Positions 7,933-17,881 of a stretch of 51,963 bases of DNA are shown piece after piece. Made by a program: the position numbers and the translations under genes. The stretch is from Comamonadaceae bacterium (GTDB taxonomy: Bacteria; Pseudomonadota; Gammaproteobacteria; Burkholderiales; Burkholderiaceae_C), in the NCBI GenBank assembly GCA_947447615.1, contig CANFJQ010000001.1, positions 1 through 51,963 on the forward strand. Direction: 5' to 3'. The notes under the pieces are model-generated. The model made no database searches. It was not told where the DNA came from and was given only the letters and a program-made list of their open reading frames with translations. The first letter of the stretch is position 1. Every line of letters begins with the position of its first letter.

Positions 7933-7966
7933 ATGTCATGTTTTTGTCACAATCAGTGCTTAGAGT
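7933..7966 (+). promoter_or_regulatory. Pho box and -10 element of the pst-pho operon
   Basis: ATGTCAT (7933-7939) and TTGTCAC (7944-7950) are 11 bases apart. TAGAGT (7961-7966) follows after 10 bases as the -10. PhoB activation of pstS from such a box is well established in Proteobacteria. Confidence 0.88.
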
Positions 7967-8000
7967 GCTTGGTATTCCCAATCCACTGAAAAGGTGTTCC

Positions 8001-9041
8001 ATGCAGATCGTTTTCTCCCGCTCCCTCCTTGCACTGGCTTCGGCTTGCGCTTTTGCCGTTAGCGGCGTTCATGCCCAGGAAATCACAGGCGCTGGCGCTA
8101 CATTCCCGGCCCCCTTGTACGCCAAGTGGGCCTCTGAGTACAACAAATTGACCGGCGTGAAGGTCAACTACCAGTCCATCGGCTCGGGCGGCGGCATCAA
8201 GCAGATCGACTCCAAGACAGTGGATTTCGGTGCTTCTGACATGCCCCAGACAGACGATGTCCTCAAATCTAAGGGCCAGGTGCAATTCCCCACCGTGATT
8301 GGTGGCGTGGTTCCCATCCTGAACGTCACGGGTATTGCACCTGGGCAGTTGAAGATGACGGGTCAGTTGCTGGGTGACATCTATTTGGGTAAGGTGACCC
8401 GTTGGAATGACGCTGCAATCAAGGCGATCAACCCTGGAGTTAATTTGCCGGACACCGCGATTGCCCAAGTGCGCCGCGCGGACGGTTCGGGAACCACCTT
8501 CGTTTTCACCAACTACCTCAGCAAGGTGAGCCCAGATTGGAAAGCCAAAGTGGGTGAGGGCACCGCAGTGAACTGGCCCGTAGGCGCGGGCGGCAAGGGC
8601 AATGAGGGCGTAGCCGCCTTCGTGGCCCGCCTGCCCAATTCCATTGGCTATGTTGAGTACTCTTATGTCAAACAAAACAAGCTGACTTATGCCTTAGTGC
8701 AAAACGCAGCGGGCAACTTTGTCAAGCCTGAAGACGACACCTTCAAAGCTGCTGCTGCAGGTGCCGATTGGGCTAAATCTTTTTATCAGATTTTGACCAA
8801 CCAGCCTGGTAAAGACGCATGGCCTATCACGAGCGCCACCTTCATCTTGATGCACGCCAAACAAGACAAGCCCGCCAACGGTACCGAAACCCTGAAGTTC
8901 TTCAACTGGGCCTATGCCAATGGCGAAAAATCAGCGGCTGATCTGGACTACGTTCCTATGCCCGCAGCCGCGGTGGCAGCGATTCAAAAGTCCTGGGGCG
9001 AGATCAAAGACGCTTCTGGAAAAGCCATTCCTTTCAAATAA
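8001..9041 (+). CDS. pstS: Periplasmic phosphate-binding protein PstS
   Basis: PstS captures phosphate in the periplasm and hands it to the PstCAB transporter. The 346-residue product starts at ATG 8001 with a Sec signal peptide ending in VHAQ. The mature protein begins [17 protein letters not shown], the family signature. Later phosphate-contact regions include [19 protein letters not shown] and [20 protein letters not shown] ends six bases before the start. An earlier in-frame start at 7908 would place the Pho box inside the coding region and bury the signal peptide, so I reject it. The gene is first in the pst-pho operon. Confidence 0.97.
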   Translation: MQIVFSRSLLALASACAFAVSGVHAQEITGAGATFPAPLYAKWASEYNKLTGVKVNYQSIGSGGGIKQIDSKTVDFGASDMPQTDDVLKSKGQVQFPTVIGGVVPILNVTGIAPGQLKMTGQLLGDIYLGKVTRWNDAAIKAINPGVNLPDTAIAQVRRADGSGTTFVFTNYLSKVSPDWKAKVGEGTAVNWPVGAGGKGNEGVAAFVARLPNSIGYVEYSYVKQNKLTYALVQNAAGNFVKPEDDTFKAAAAGADWAKSFYQILTNQPGKDAWPITSATFILMHAKQDKPANGTETLKFFNWAYANGEKSAADLDYVPMPAAAVAAIQKSWGEIKDASGKAIPFK

Positions 9042-9075
9042 GCGCAAGCAACGCGAGGCCGGTTTCCGGTAGGGG

Positions 9076-9102
9076 CGCAAAGGTAGCTAAGCCACCTTTG
9101 CG
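9076..9102 (+). other. Stem-loop between pstS and pstC
   Basis: CGCAAAGGT (9076-9084) pairs perfectly with ACCTTTGCG (9094-9102) around a 9-base loop. A T run lies 16 bases further (9120-9126), too far for a standard terminator. Such structures often protect the mRNA of the binding protein or reduce read-through, giving more PstS than transporter. Confidence 0.6.
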
Positions 9103-9139
9103 GCTCAATCGGATCCCTCTTTTTTATAGCTAGGCGATC

Positions 9140-10105
9140 ATGAATCCATCTTTAGCTCCCAAGCGAGCACGCAGCGGCCCGCTAGTGGACCAAATATTCG
9201 GCATCCTGGCCAAGTCTGCCGCCTTGCTAACGCTGGCCCTGCTGGCGGCGATTCTTTTGTCACTGACGGTGAGCGCCTGGCCTGCCATCCACAAATATGG
9301 TTTGTCTTTTCTGACCAGTACCGTGTGGGATCCAGTGCAAGAGGATTTTGGTGGGCTGGTGATGATTTATGGCACCGTCGCCACTTCATTGATTGCCCTT
9401 TTGATCGCAGTGCCGGTGAGTTTTGGTATTGCGCTGTTCCTCACGGAGTTGTCGCCCGCTTGGCTGAAAAGGCCTTTGGGTACCGCTATTGAGCTTTTGG
9501 CTGCGGTCCCATCCATTGTTTACGGTATGTGGGGCTTGCTGGTCTTTGGGCCCGTGCTTGCGACCTATGTACAGACGCCATTGCAGACAGCGTTTGCGGG
9601 GGTGCCCTACCTGGGGGCTTTTGTGTCCGGGCCACCGGTGGGTATCGGAATTTTGTCGGCTGGCATCATTTTGGCCATCATGATTATTCCTTTCATATCC
9701 GCTGTGATGCGTGACGTGTTTGAAGTTACCCCGCCCATGCTCAAAGAGTCAGCGTACGGCCTGGGCGCGACGACCTGGGAAGTAGTTTCGAGGGTGGTCT
9801 TGCCCTATACCAAGACCGGGGTGATAGGCGGAATCATGTTGGGCTTGGGCCGGGCCATTGGCGAAACCATGGCAGTTACCTTCGTGATTGGTAATTTCAA
9901 CCAGCTTGATTCCCTTAGCCTGTTCCAAGCCGCCAACAGTATTACTTCTGCGCTCGCCAATGAATTTGCCGAAGCCGGGGAAGGATTGCACCAAGCCGCA
10001 CTGATGTACCTGGGTCTAGTCCTATTTTTCATCACCTTTGTAATTTTGTCGCTGTCCAAAATATTGCTGGCCCAGTTACGTAAAGGCGAGGGAACGAAAA
10101 CATGA
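9140..10105 (+). CDS. pstC: Phosphate ABC transporter permease PstC
   Basis: PstC (321 residues) is one of two inner-membrane channel subunits of the high-affinity phosphate importer. An N-terminal segment (residues about 21-46) is followed by five more hydrophobic helices. The permease coupling loop, with [21 protein letters not shown], contacts the ATPase. The gene begins 98 bases after pstS and ends with a four-base overlap (ATGA) with pstA, suggesting coupled translation. Confidence 0.96.
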   Translation: MNPSLAPKRARSGPLVDQIFGILAKSAALLTLALLAAILLSLTVSAWPAIHKYGLSFLTSTVWDPVQEDFGGLVMIYGTVATSLIALLIAVPVSFGIALFLTELSPAWLKRPLGTAIELLAAVPSIVYGMWGLLVFGPVLATYVQTPLQTAFAGVPYLGAFVSGPPVGIGILSAGIILAIMIIPFISAVMRDVFEVTPPMLKESAYGLGATTWEVVSRVVLPYTKTGVIGGIMLGLGRAIGETMAVTFVIGNFNQLDSLSLFQAANSITSALANEFAEAGEGLHQAALMYLGLVLFFITFVILSLSKILLAQLRKGEGTKT

Positions 10106-10965
10106 GCACGAATGCATTATTGGCCTCGCGCCAGGCGCGCTTTGCCAGCCGCAAACGGGTCAACATGGTGGCTATCGCCTTGGCCATGGCGGCTATGGCG
10201 TTTGGACTCTTTTGGTTGTTTTGGATTCTTTTTGAGACCGTGCGCTTGGGTATCGATGGCCTGACTTTTGCCACCCTGACCCAAATGACGCCGCCTCCCA
10301 ATGAAGATGGCGGTCTGGCCAATGCCATCTACGGCTCTTTCCTCATGGTGACTTTGGCGACGCTTGTGGGCGCCCCCGTAGGCGTCATGGCCGGTATCTA
10401 TTTGGCAGAGTTTGACTCCAAAAGCTGGCTTGCCGAGACCACGCGATTTGTTAACGATATCCTGCTTTCCGCACCATCGATTGTGATCGGCTTGTTTGTA
10501 TATTCAGTGGTGGTGTCACGCTTTAAGTCCTTTTCTGGCTATGCCGGCGTGGTCGCACTGGCGCTGATTGTGATACCGGTGGTCATACGCACCACCGAAG
10601 ATATGCTGCGCTTGGTTCCCGCTGGCTTGCGCGAAGCGGCTTATGCACTGGGTGCGCCTAAGTGGAAAGTGATTGCCAGCATCACCATGAAGGCTGCAAG
10701 GGCCGGGGTGCTCACCGGCGTGTTGCTGGCCGTGGCGCGTATTGCCGGGGAAACGGCTCCCCTATTGTTTACCGCCTTGAGCAACCAGTTCTGGACTTCC
10801 AGCCTGAGTGAACCGATGGCCAGCCTGCCGGTCACGATATTTAAGTTCGCCATGAGCCCGTACGAAAACTGGCAAAAACTGGCCTGGGCCGGTGTGTTCC
10901 TCATCACATTGGCGGTGCTCGGACTCAATATCGTAGCGCGCGTCTTGACGCGTCAAAAATCCTGA
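10102..10965 (+). CDS. pstA: Phosphate ABC transporter permease PstA
   Basis: PstA (287 residues) is the second membrane channel subunit. It shows six hydrophobic segments and the coupling loop [20 protein letters not shown], similar to that of PstC. Its start overlaps the pstC stop by four bases. The N terminus is basic and cytoplasmic. pstB follows after 22 bases, in the standard order of the operon. Confidence 0.96.
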   Translation: MSTNALLASRQARFASRKRVNMVAIALAMAAMAFGLFWLFWILFETVRLGIDGLTFATLTQMTPPPNEDGGLANAIYGSFLMVTLATLVGAPVGVMAGIYLAEFDSKSWLAETTRFVNDILLSAPSIVIGLFVYSVVVSRFKSFSGYAGVVALALIVIPVVIRTTEDMLRLVPAGLREAAYALGAPKWKVIASITMKAARAGVLTGVLLAVARIAGETAPLLFTALSNQFWTSSLSEPMASLPVTIFKFAMSPYENWQKLAWAGVFLITLAVLGLNIVARVLTRQKS

Positions 10966-10987
10966 ACGTTTTCGGATCACTTTTATC

Positions 10988-11767
10988 ATGCTCAAAACAG
11001 ACACCGGCATTGCCCGCACCAAAATCGCCATCAAAGACCTGAATTTTTACTACGGGAAATTCAAGGCCTTGAAAGACATCAATCTGGAAATCCCAGAGGG
11101 CAGGGTAACCGCCTTTATCGGACCGTCAGGTTGCGGCAAATCGACGCTCTTGCGTGTGCTCAACCGTATGTTTGAGCTCTACCCAGAGCAGCGCGCTGAG
11201 GGTCAAATTTTGCTTGATGGTGAAGACTTGCTTAACAGCAAAGAAGACGTAGCCCTGCTGCGCGCCAAAGTCGGTATGGTGTTCCAAAAGCCGACGCCTT
11301 TTCCCATGTCTATTTTTGACAATGTGGCTTTTGGCGTGAAGTTGTTCGAAAACCTCAATTCCAGCGATCTAGAAGAGCGCGTGGAATGGGCCTTGCGTAA
11401 ATCTGCGCTCTGGACGGAAGTCAAAGACAAGTTGCACCAAAGTGGCTCCAGTCTGTCTGGCGGGCAGCAACAGCGCTTGTGCATCGCGCGCGGTATTGCC
11501 ATCAAGCCTGAAGTCCTTCTTTTGGATGAGCCTTGCTCTGCGCTGGATCCCATTTCTACGGCCAAGGTGGAAGAGCTGATTGTCGAACTCAAGGCCGACT
11601 ACACCGTCGTGATAGTGACCCACAATATGCAACAGGCTGCACGCTGCAGCGATTACACCGCCTATATGTACCTGGGCGACCTGATCGAGTTTGGTGAAAC
11701 AGAGCAAATGTTTTTCAAGCCCAAACGCAAAGAGACGGAAGACTATATTACCGGCCGTTTTGGTTAA
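10988..11767 (+). CDS. pstB: Phosphate ABC transporter ATPase PstB
   Basis: PstB (259 residues) powers phosphate import by ATP hydrolysis. The Walker A motif GPSGCGKST lies at residues 45-53. The ABC signature LSGGQQQRL, Walker [14 protein letters not shown] and the switch histidine in [10 protein letters not shown] follow in order. With PhoU it also signals phosphate sufficiency to PhoR. Length and motifs are complete. Confidence 0.98.
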   Translation: MLKTDTGIARTKIAIKDLNFYYGKFKALKDINLEIPEGRVTAFIGPSGCGKSTLLRVLNRMFELYPEQRAEGQILLDGEDLLNSKEDVALLRAKVGMVFQKPTPFPMSIFDNVAFGVKLFENLNSSDLEERVEWALRKSALWTEVKDKLHQSGSSLSGGQQQRLCIARGIAIKPEVLLLDEPCSALDPISTAKVEELIVELKADYTVVIVTHNMQQAARCSDYTAYMYLGDLIEFGETEQMFFKPKRKETEDYITGRFG

Positions 11768-11821
11768 TTTGTTTTTATACTTAAGCTAACCAGTCCCTTT
11801 TCCAACCCATGAGGAAGCCCC

Positions 11822-12523
11822 ATGCCTGATAAACATCTATCAACCCAATTCGACTCAGAATTGACCTCGGTGTCATCGCAAGTCATGGAAATGGGTGGTT
11901 TGGTGGAATCGCAGATTATTCGTGCAATTTTCGCGCTTTCCCATTTCAACATCGAGGCGGCAGATGAGGTAGCTGGCAAGGAAGCTCGAGTCAATGCGAT
12001 GGAACTTGAAATTGACCGCGATCTTTCGTCGATCATCGCGCGCCGTCAACCCACGGCGCGCGATCTGCGCTTGCTGATAGCGATCTCCAAGACCACCGCC
12101 AACTTGGAACGGGTAGGCGATGAAGCTGCCAAGATTGCCCGCATGGTCCGCGCCATTATTGAAAGTGGCTCGCCGCGCTCATTGCCATCTTTGGAGTTGC
12201 GTTACGCCGCAGATTTGGCATCTGGCCTACTGAATAAGGCCTTGGATGCTTTTGCGCGTTTGGATGTGAATGCCGCCTTAAGTATCTTGAAAGAAGACGA
12301 CCTCATCGACCAGGAATTTGATGGCTTTGTGCGTAAGCTGATTACCTACATGATGGAAGACCCACGCATGATTTCCCCCAGCTTGGATCTTTTGTTCCTT
12401 GCTAAAGCGATTGAGCGTATCGGTGACCACGCGAAAAATATTGCCGAATTCATTATCTACGTGGTCAAAGGCGAGGACGTGCGCCACAGCAGCATTGACC
12501 AGGTGGAGCAGGTCATCAAATGA
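11822..12523 (+). CDS. phoU: Phosphate signalling regulator PhoU
   Basis: PhoU (233 residues) links the Pst transporter to PhoR and keeps the Pho regulon off when phosphate is plentiful. It is helical, with two PhoU repeats. The E(A)xxxERIGDHxxN-type metal-binding motifs are visible as NLERVGDEAAK in the first half and AIERIGDHAKN in the second. GAGGAA lies five bases before the ATG. The gene overlaps phoB by four bases, so sensor and regulator genes are probably translated together. Confidence 0.97.
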   Translation: MPDKHLSTQFDSELTSVSSQVMEMGGLVESQIIRAIFALSHFNIEAADEVAGKEARVNAMELEIDRDLSSIIARRQPTARDLRLLIAISKTTANLERVGDEAAKIARMVRAIIESGSPRSLPSLELRYAADLASGLLNKALDAFARLDVNAALSILKEDDLIDQEFDGFVRKLITYMMEDPRMISPSLDLLFLAKAIERIGDHAKNIAEFIIYVVKGEDVRHSSIDQVEQVIK

Positions 12524-13251
12524 GAAACACGCCCACGGTGTTACTGGTCGAGGATGAACCCTCGATTGCTGAACTCATCGCGGTCAACTTACGGCATAAC
12601 GGTTTCCGTCCGATTTGGGCTATGGACAGCGTTAGTGCGCAGCGGGAAATTGACGCAGCCCTGCCCGACTTGATCTTGTTGGACTGGATGTTACCCGGCG
12701 AGAGTGGTCTTTCGCTGGCCAAGCGCTGGCGCGGAAACGAGCGGACCCGTGCGGTACCGCTGATTATGTTGACGGCGCGTGGTGACGAGGCGGATCGCGT
12801 GGCTGGTTTGGATGCCGGTGCCGACGATTACATCGCCAAGCCTTTCTCCACCAAAGAGTTGTTGGCCCGTGTACGCGCGGTGCTGCGCCGCCGGGCTCCG
12901 CAGATCAAGGACGAAGCGATTTTGATTTCAGGCTTGCGGCTTGATTCGGCAACACACCGGGTGTCGTTCAACGACCAGGCGATCAAGCTGGGACCCACTG
13001 AATTCAAGCTTTTGCAGTACCTCATGGGCCACGCTGAGCGGGTACATAGCCGTGGGCAGTTGCTCGATAAGGTGTGGGGCGACCATGTTTATATCGAAGA
13101 GCGCACGGTGGATGTGCATGTCAAACGCCTGCGCGAAGCCTTGGGTGATGCGGCTGCCATGGTTGAGACGGTCCGCGGTGCCGGTTATCGCTTGACGGCC
13201 AAACCGCAGCTGCAAGCGCAGTCCAGCGACTTGGCCAGTCAAGCGGGTTAA
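12520..13251 (+). CDS. phoB: Phosphate response regulator PhoB
   Basis: PhoB (243 residues) is an OmpR-type transcription activator that binds Pho boxes. The receiver domain has the acidic pair Glu11-Asp12, the phosphate-accepting Asp55 (LILLDWMLPG), the threonine in MLTARGD and the lysine in DDYIAKPF. The C-terminal winged-helix domain spans about residues 130-230, with the recognition region ERTVDVHVKRLREALG. It should bind the boxes found in this same locus. phoR follows after 16 bases. Confidence 0.97.
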   Translation: MRNTPTVLLVEDEPSIAELIAVNLRHNGFRPIWAMDSVSAQREIDAALPDLILLDWMLPGESGLSLAKRWRGNERTRAVPLIMLTARGDEADRVAGLDAGADDYIAKPFSTKELLARVRAVLRRRAPQIKDEAILISGLRLDSATHRVSFNDQAIKLGPTEFKLLQYLMGHAERVHSRGQLLDKVWGDHVYIEERTVDVHVKRLREALGDAAAMVETVRGAGYRLTAKPQLQAQSSDLASQAG

Positions 13252-13267
13252 CTGCCTCTGGCTTTAC

Positions 13268-14638
13268 ATGCTAATTCGCCTGCTTAGTTTTGCCTTATTT
13301 CAATGTGTTGGCGCATTATTGGCGGCCATTTTTATGCATGTTTTTGCGCCATCCCACGGTGGCGTGGTCGTGTCATCGCTGGTGGGTGCCTTAGGGGCTA
13401 CCTATTTTTGGTTGTTGTGGGATTTGTCGCGCGGGTTGCGCGTCATGCGCTGGTTGCGCAGCGAGGATACCCGCGAAGTTGCTGTGGAATCCGGTTTATG
13501 GGGTGAGTTTTCGAACCGCATTCGGCGCGTTTTGCGCAACAACGAACGTGCCGTGCAGCAACGCGACGAGCGGCTACAGGAATTCTTAGCCGCGATGCAG
13601 GCTTCGCCCAATGGCGTGGTGTTGCTGGATAGAGAATTCCGCATCGAATGGCTGAACGAGTCGGCGGAATTGCATTTTGGTTTGGATGCGCGGCGCGATT
13701 TGCAGCAGCACTTTGCAAATTTAGTGCGCGACCCTAGCTTTGCGGCCTATTTTTCTGCCAAAGACTTTGAAAAGGATGTGCTCATGCCGGGCCGCGCTAG
13801 CACCGCCTCCTTGCCAGTGCGCTTGTCGGTACATGTGCATCCCTACGGTGATGGACGCAGCTTATTGCTGTCGCGCGATGTCACCGCAGTGGAGCAGGCC
13901 GAGGCGATGCGTCGCGATTTTGTGGCCAATGTGTCGCATGAAATCCGCACCCCCTTAACGGTACTTGGCGGCTTTGTGGAAACCTTACAAACGCTTTCAC
14001 TCAATGACGCCGAGCGCGCACGTTATCTGGATTTAATGGCCCAACAGGCCTCGCGCATGCAGTCTTTGGTCAGCGACCTACTAACGCTTTCGCGCCTAGA
14101 GGGCAGTCCGCTGCCGTCTGCGCATGAGTGGGTGGATGTCAATTTCCTGGTAGACCAATGCCGCCAAGAAGCGGGCGAGCTATCGCGCGTCTTGTGGGGC
14201 CAAACCCATAGCCTGAGCTTCGATATTCAGAGCGGTTTGTCGCTGGCTGGTTCGGCTGCAGAGTTACACAGTGCATTTTTCAATCTGATCGGCAATGCGG
14301 TGCGCTACACACCGGCGGGTAAGTCCATCCGTGTCATTGCCAGGGCGATGGACAATGGCGGCGCTCTCTTCGCCGTCCATGACCAGGGCATGGGCATTGC
14401 GCAAGAGCATATTCCGCGCCTGACCGAGCGTTTTTACCGGGTCGATCGCAGCCGCTCCCGTGATACGGGCGGCACCGGACTAGGGCTTGCCATCGTCAAG
14501 CACGTGGTGCAGCGCCATGGCGCTGAACTGTCGATTGCCAGCGTTCCAGGGGAAGGCTCCAACTTTCAGATCCTGTTCCCACCGCACCGGGTGCAATTCC
14601 TACCTGAGCCAGCGCCTGCAGAAGCAATCGCCGCCTAA
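13268..14638 (+). CDS. phoR: Phosphate sensor histidine kinase PhoR
   Basis: PhoR (456 residues) phosphorylates PhoB when phosphate is low. Two hydrophobic segments near the N terminus (about residues 1-26 and 32-52) anchor it in the inner membrane with almost no periplasmic loop, as in other PhoR proteins. A PAS domain (about residues 105-210) follows, then the dimerisation box VSHEIRTPLTVL with phospho-acceptor His224. The ATPase domain has N-box FNLIGNAVRYT, G1 DQGMGI and G2 GGTGLGLAIV. It is the last gene of the pst-pho operon. Confidence 0.96.
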   Translation: MLIRLLSFALFQCVGALLAAIFMHVFAPSHGGVVVSSLVGALGATYFWLLWDLSRGLRVMRWLRSEDTREVAVESGLWGEFSNRIRRVLRNNERAVQQRDERLQEFLAAMQASPNGVVLLDREFRIEWLNESAELHFGLDARRDLQQHFANLVRDPSFAAYFSAKDFEKDVLMPGRASTASLPVRLSVHVHPYGDGRSLLLSRDVTAVEQAEAMRRDFVANVSHEIRTPLTVLGGFVETLQTLSLNDAERARYLDLMAQQASRMQSLVSDLLTLSRLEGSPLPSAHEWVDVNFLVDQCRQEAGELSRVLWGQTHSLSFDIQSGLSLAGSAAELHSAFFNLIGNAVRYTPAGKSIRVIARAMDNGGALFAVHDQGMGIAQEHIPRLTERFYRVDRSRSRDTGGTGLGLAIVKHVVQRHGAELSIASVPGEGSNFQILFPPHRVQFLPEPAPAEAIAA

Positions 14639-14663
14639 GGTAGTACTGCCACTGCCGCCGCTT

Positions 14664-14718
14664 TAGGCCTGAGGCGCTATGGGCCTAGGTGCCTTGCGTC
14701 CGTGCTGGTGCAAGGCAC
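14664..14718 (+). other. Two adjacent inverted repeats between phoR and zapE
   Basis: TAGGCC (14664-14669) pairs with GGCCTA (14682-14687). Next to it GTGCCTTGC (14689-14697) pairs with GCAAGGCAC (14710-14718). Neither is followed by a T run. They may end the phoR message or form an operator. CACAAT (14716-14721) could be a -10 for zapE. Confidence 0.4.
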
Positions 14719-14731
14719 AATAGCGCCCGCT

Positions 14732-15829
14732 ATGTCAGTGCTTGATTACTACCGCAAAGAATTGTCGTCCAGAGGTTTCCAAAGCGATCCGGCCCAATTG
14801 CGCGCGTTGCAGGCTTTGGATGTGTGCGCCAAGGGGTGGGCGGTTTACAAGGAAAAACGTGGCACTTCCTTCAAAAAACTGATCCACCACCCCCCGATTC
14901 CCCGGGGTGTGTACCTGTATGGCGGGGTCGGCAGGGGCAAGAGTTTCTTGATGGACTGTTTTTTTGAAGCCGTGCCACTGCAGCGCAAAGTCCGCTTGCA
15001 TTTCCATGAATTCATGCGTGAAGTGCATCGCGAACTGCATGATTTGCAGGGCACTGCCAACCCGCTGGACGTGCTAGGTGAGCGCATCGCCCATCGGTAC
15101 AAGCTGATTTGTTTTGATGAGTTTCATGTCGCAGACATTACTGATGCACTGATTTTGCACAGGCTGCTGGTAGCCCTGCATACCCATGAAGTGGGCTTTG
15201 TCACCACCTCGAATTTCAAGCCCGATGATTTATACCCCGGCGGTATGCACCGAGACCGAATGCTGGGTGCGATCGAATTTTTGAACCAGCACATGCAGGT
15301 GATTAATGTGGACAACGGCGTGGACTATCGCCGCCTGGCCATGGGCGCTTTGGACCTTTACCATGTCCCCAACGGGCCGGCTGCAGACGAGGCAATGGCC
15401 CAGGCCTTTGCGAAGCTTGCCGAAGCGCAGGACGGTGAGCGCGTATTGCGCATCGAGCAGCGCAGCATCGTGGCCCGAAAGCGCGCCGGTGGTGTAGTCT
15501 GGTTCGACTTCAAAGAACTGTGCGGCGGTCCGCGCTCTCAAAATGACTATCTGGAAATTGCCAGCCAGTTTCATACCGTACTGCTGAGCGATGTTCCCCA
15601 TATGCCGGTCAACCGCAATGCAGAAGCCAGGCGCTTTACCTGGTTGGTGGACGTGCTTTATGACCGGCATATCAAGCTGATTCTTTCAGCCGAAGTGCGG
15701 CCCGAGACACTGTATACCGAAGGCCCGCTGTCGCATGAATTTCCGCGTACGGTATCGCGCCTCAATGAAATGCAAACGCCACAGTTTTTGGACCTCGAGC
15801 GCCGTAAGGTCGATACGGGTCTAACGTGA
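14732..15829 (+). CDS. zapE: Cell-division ATPase ZapE (AFG1 family)
   Basis: ZapE is an AAA-type ATPase that acts at the division ring in E. coli and is related to mitochondrial AFG1. The 365-residue product shows Walker A in YGGVGRGKSFLMD and Walker B in LICFDEFHV. I take ATG 14732, which gives the family-like start MSVLDYYRKEL; a GTG at 14702 would add ten residues and overlap the hairpin. The stop overlaps the GTG of the next gene (GTGA), so the two are likely co-translated. Confidence 0.93.
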   Translation: MSVLDYYRKELSSRGFQSDPAQLRALQALDVCAKGWAVYKEKRGTSFKKLIHHPPIPRGVYLYGGVGRGKSFLMDCFFEAVPLQRKVRLHFHEFMREVHRELHDLQGTANPLDVLGERIAHRYKLICFDEFHVADITDALILHRLLVALHTHEVGFVTTSNFKPDDLYPGGMHRDRMLGAIEFLNQHMQVINVDNGVDYRRLAMGALDLYHVPNGPAADEAMAQAFAKLAEAQDGERVLRIEQRSIVARKRAGGVVWFDFKELCGGPRSQNDYLEIASQFHTVLLSDVPHMPVNRNAEARRFTWLVDVLYDRHIKLILSAEVRPETLYTEGPLSHEFPRTVSRLNEMQTPQFLDLERRKVDTGLT

Positions 15830-17841
15830 GCCCCCTGATTGACGCGGTCGAGTCCGCGTTTTCGGAGGGCGGCGTATTAGCGCGCAAGCTAGAAGGTTTT
15901 CGCGTGCGGCCGGGCCAGCAGGCCATGGCCAAGGCAGTCGCGCAAGTGCTGCAAGACGGCGGCGTGCTGACCGTGGAAGCGGGTACGGGGGTGGGCAAGA
16001 CGCTTGCCTATTTGGTACCAGCCCTACTCAGCGGCGATAAAGTGATTGTCTCTACTGCCACCAAGACCTTGCAAGAACAGCTTTTTTTACGCGATTTGCC
16101 GCGCGTCTTGAAAGCCTTAGGCTTTCCCATTCGGATGGCCTTGCTTAAAGGGCGCAGCAGCTATTTGTGCGCCCAACGTCTATCGATCGCCCACCATGCG
16201 GCCTACGATTTTTCCGCACATGAATTGCAAATGCTGGACGCGGTGCGCCTTTGGGCGCAAAGCACCATCGAGGGTGATATTGCCGAATTAGGCGCAGTGC
16301 AGGAGCACGCAGGGCTAGCTGCACTGATCACCTCAACCCGCGAGAACTGCCTGGGTGCAAGCTGCCCACAGATTGGTAACTGCCATACCTTGCAGGCGCG
16401 CCAGCGAGCCATGCAAGCGGAATTGGTCGTTGTCAACCACCATTTGTTTTTTGCCGATGCAGGCGTGCGCGCATCGGGCGTGGCCGAACTGCTGCCCAGC
16501 GTGCGTACCGTCATATTGGACGAGGCGCACCAACTCAGCGACATCGGGGTTCAATGCTTGGGGCAGCGCTGGAGCACTGCGCAGGCGCGTTCTTTAGCCC
16601 AGCTTCTGGCCGCGCAAAACAGCGGACCTGCGCGCGGCATGGCTGATTGGCTGGGGTTGGCCGCCGACCTTGCGCAAGCGACAAAAAATTTGCAAGCGCT
16701 GGTAACCAGTGTTGGCCATCAAGCCCGACATTCCTGGACGGACGCCAGCCCCGACATGCTCCCGACCGCAGAGTGGGATGCAGCAATGCGCGACTTATTG
16801 CGAACCGTCGACCGGGGTTTGAGGGCTAGCCATTCGCTGGATCAGGCCTGGCCTGACTTGGCGGCGCTGGCGCAGCGCTGCCAGGATATGCATGAAAGTC
16901 TCAGCCTATTTGTACAAACACGGCAAGCCGATCAACTGCGCTGGCTGGAATGTGGTGCCGAGCTCAATTTGCACCAAGCACCCCTGACCATTGCGGGGTA
17001 TATGCGCGCGCTTTTGCCAAGTGCGGGTGCGCAAAGTTCAGAGCGTGGCACCTCCTGGATTTTCACCTCAGCCACGCTGGGCACAGATGCCCAACTCAGT
17101 TGGTTTGTAAATAGCTGTGGTTTAGAGGGCCACACCGTGTTGCAGGTCCCTAGCCCGTTTGACTATGCCCGGCAAGCGGCGCTGTATGTGCCAAGCCAGG
17201 GGCAAGCGGCCGCAACTTTAGACCACAGCGCCGGAGTCGCCGCGCTGGTTGCCAAAGGTGCCCGGATTTTGGGAGGCCGCACGATGGTGCTGACCACCAC
17301 ACTACGCGCTATGCGCGCCATTGCCCAGGCATTGAGCGCTGATTTGGCGGGCACAGGCATCGAGGTACTGGTGCAGGGGCAGTATGCCAAGCGCTTATTG
17401 ATTGAAAATTTTTTGCGCTCGCATGGTGCAAGTGCGGCTGATGCGGACCAGGCGCAGGCTGGGAGCGTCCTGGTCGCCACCGCTTCGTTTTGGGAAGGCG
17501 TGGACATTGCAGGCGACGCTTTGCAGCTCTTGGTGATTGATAAATTACCTTTCGCCCCGCCGGATGATCCCTTGGTACAGGCGCGCGCTTTGGCGATAGA
17601 GCAGGCCGGCGCAAAGCCGTTCAAAGAACTCCACCTTCCCCAGGCAGCGCTTGCGCTTAAGCAAGGTGCGGGTCGTTTGATACGCAGCGAAAGCGACCGG
17701 GGCGTTCTGGTGGTGTGTGATCCGCGCTTGGTGCAAAAAGGCTATGGCAAAAAACTATTGGCGGGCTTGCCGCCGATGCGTCGATTGGCCGACGAGGCGC
17801 AGTGGCTGGACGCTTTAGAGGCCTTGCGCCAGGAGCGTTGA
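15826..17841 (+). CDS. ATP-dependent DNA helicase, DinG/YoaA type
   Basis: This 671-residue superfamily 2 helicase resembles XPD, DinG and YoaA. Walker A is in VEAGTGVGKTLAYL near residue 50 and the DEAH box in VILDEAHQ. Between them lie cysteines in SYLCAQRL, ENCLGASC and IGNC, which should hold a 4Fe-4S cluster. The C-terminal helicase motif ATASFWEGVDIAGD and the arginine-finger region QGAGRLIRSESDRG are intact. It probably unwinds forked or R-loop DNA in repair. I lean to YoaA from length and Cys spacing. It starts with GTG overlapping zapE. Confidence 0.9.
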   Translation: MSPLIDAVESAFSEGGVLARKLEGFRVRPGQQAMAKAVAQVLQDGGVLTVEAGTGVGKTLAYLVPALLSGDKVIVSTATKTLQEQLFLRDLPRVLKALGFPIRMALLKGRSSYLCAQRLSIAHHAAYDFSAHELQMLDAVRLWAQSTIEGDIAELGAVQEHAGLAALITSTRENCLGASCPQIGNCHTLQARQRAMQAELVVVNHHLFFADAGVRASGVAELLPSVRTVILDEAHQLSDIGVQCLGQRWSTAQARSLAQLLAAQNSGPARGMADWLGLAADLAQATKNLQALVTSVGHQARHSWTDASPDMLPTAEWDAAMRDLLRTVDRGLRASHSLDQAWPDLAALAQRCQDMHESLSLFVQTRQADQLRWLECGAELNLHQAPLTIAGYMRALLPSAGAQSSERGTSWIFTSATLGTDAQLSWFVNSCGLEGHTVLQVPSPFDYARQAALYVPSQGQAAATLDHSAGVAALVAKGARILGGRTMVLTTTLRAMRAIAQALSADLAGTGIEVLVQGQYAKRLLIENFLRSHGASAADADQAQAGSVLVATASFWEGVDIAGDALQLLVIDKLPFAPPDDPLVQARALAIEQAGAKPFKELHLPQAALALKQGAGRLIRSESDRGVLVVCDPRLVQKGYGKKLLAGLPPMRRLADEAQWLDALEALRQER

Positions 17842-17881
17842 CCGAAGGCTGCCGAAAACGTCGTGGCCCCTTTAGTACCGA

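Noticed and set aside
9076-9126. Intrinsic terminator behind pstS
   Set aside because: The T run is 16 or more bases from the stem, and pstC-pstA-pstB need read-through.
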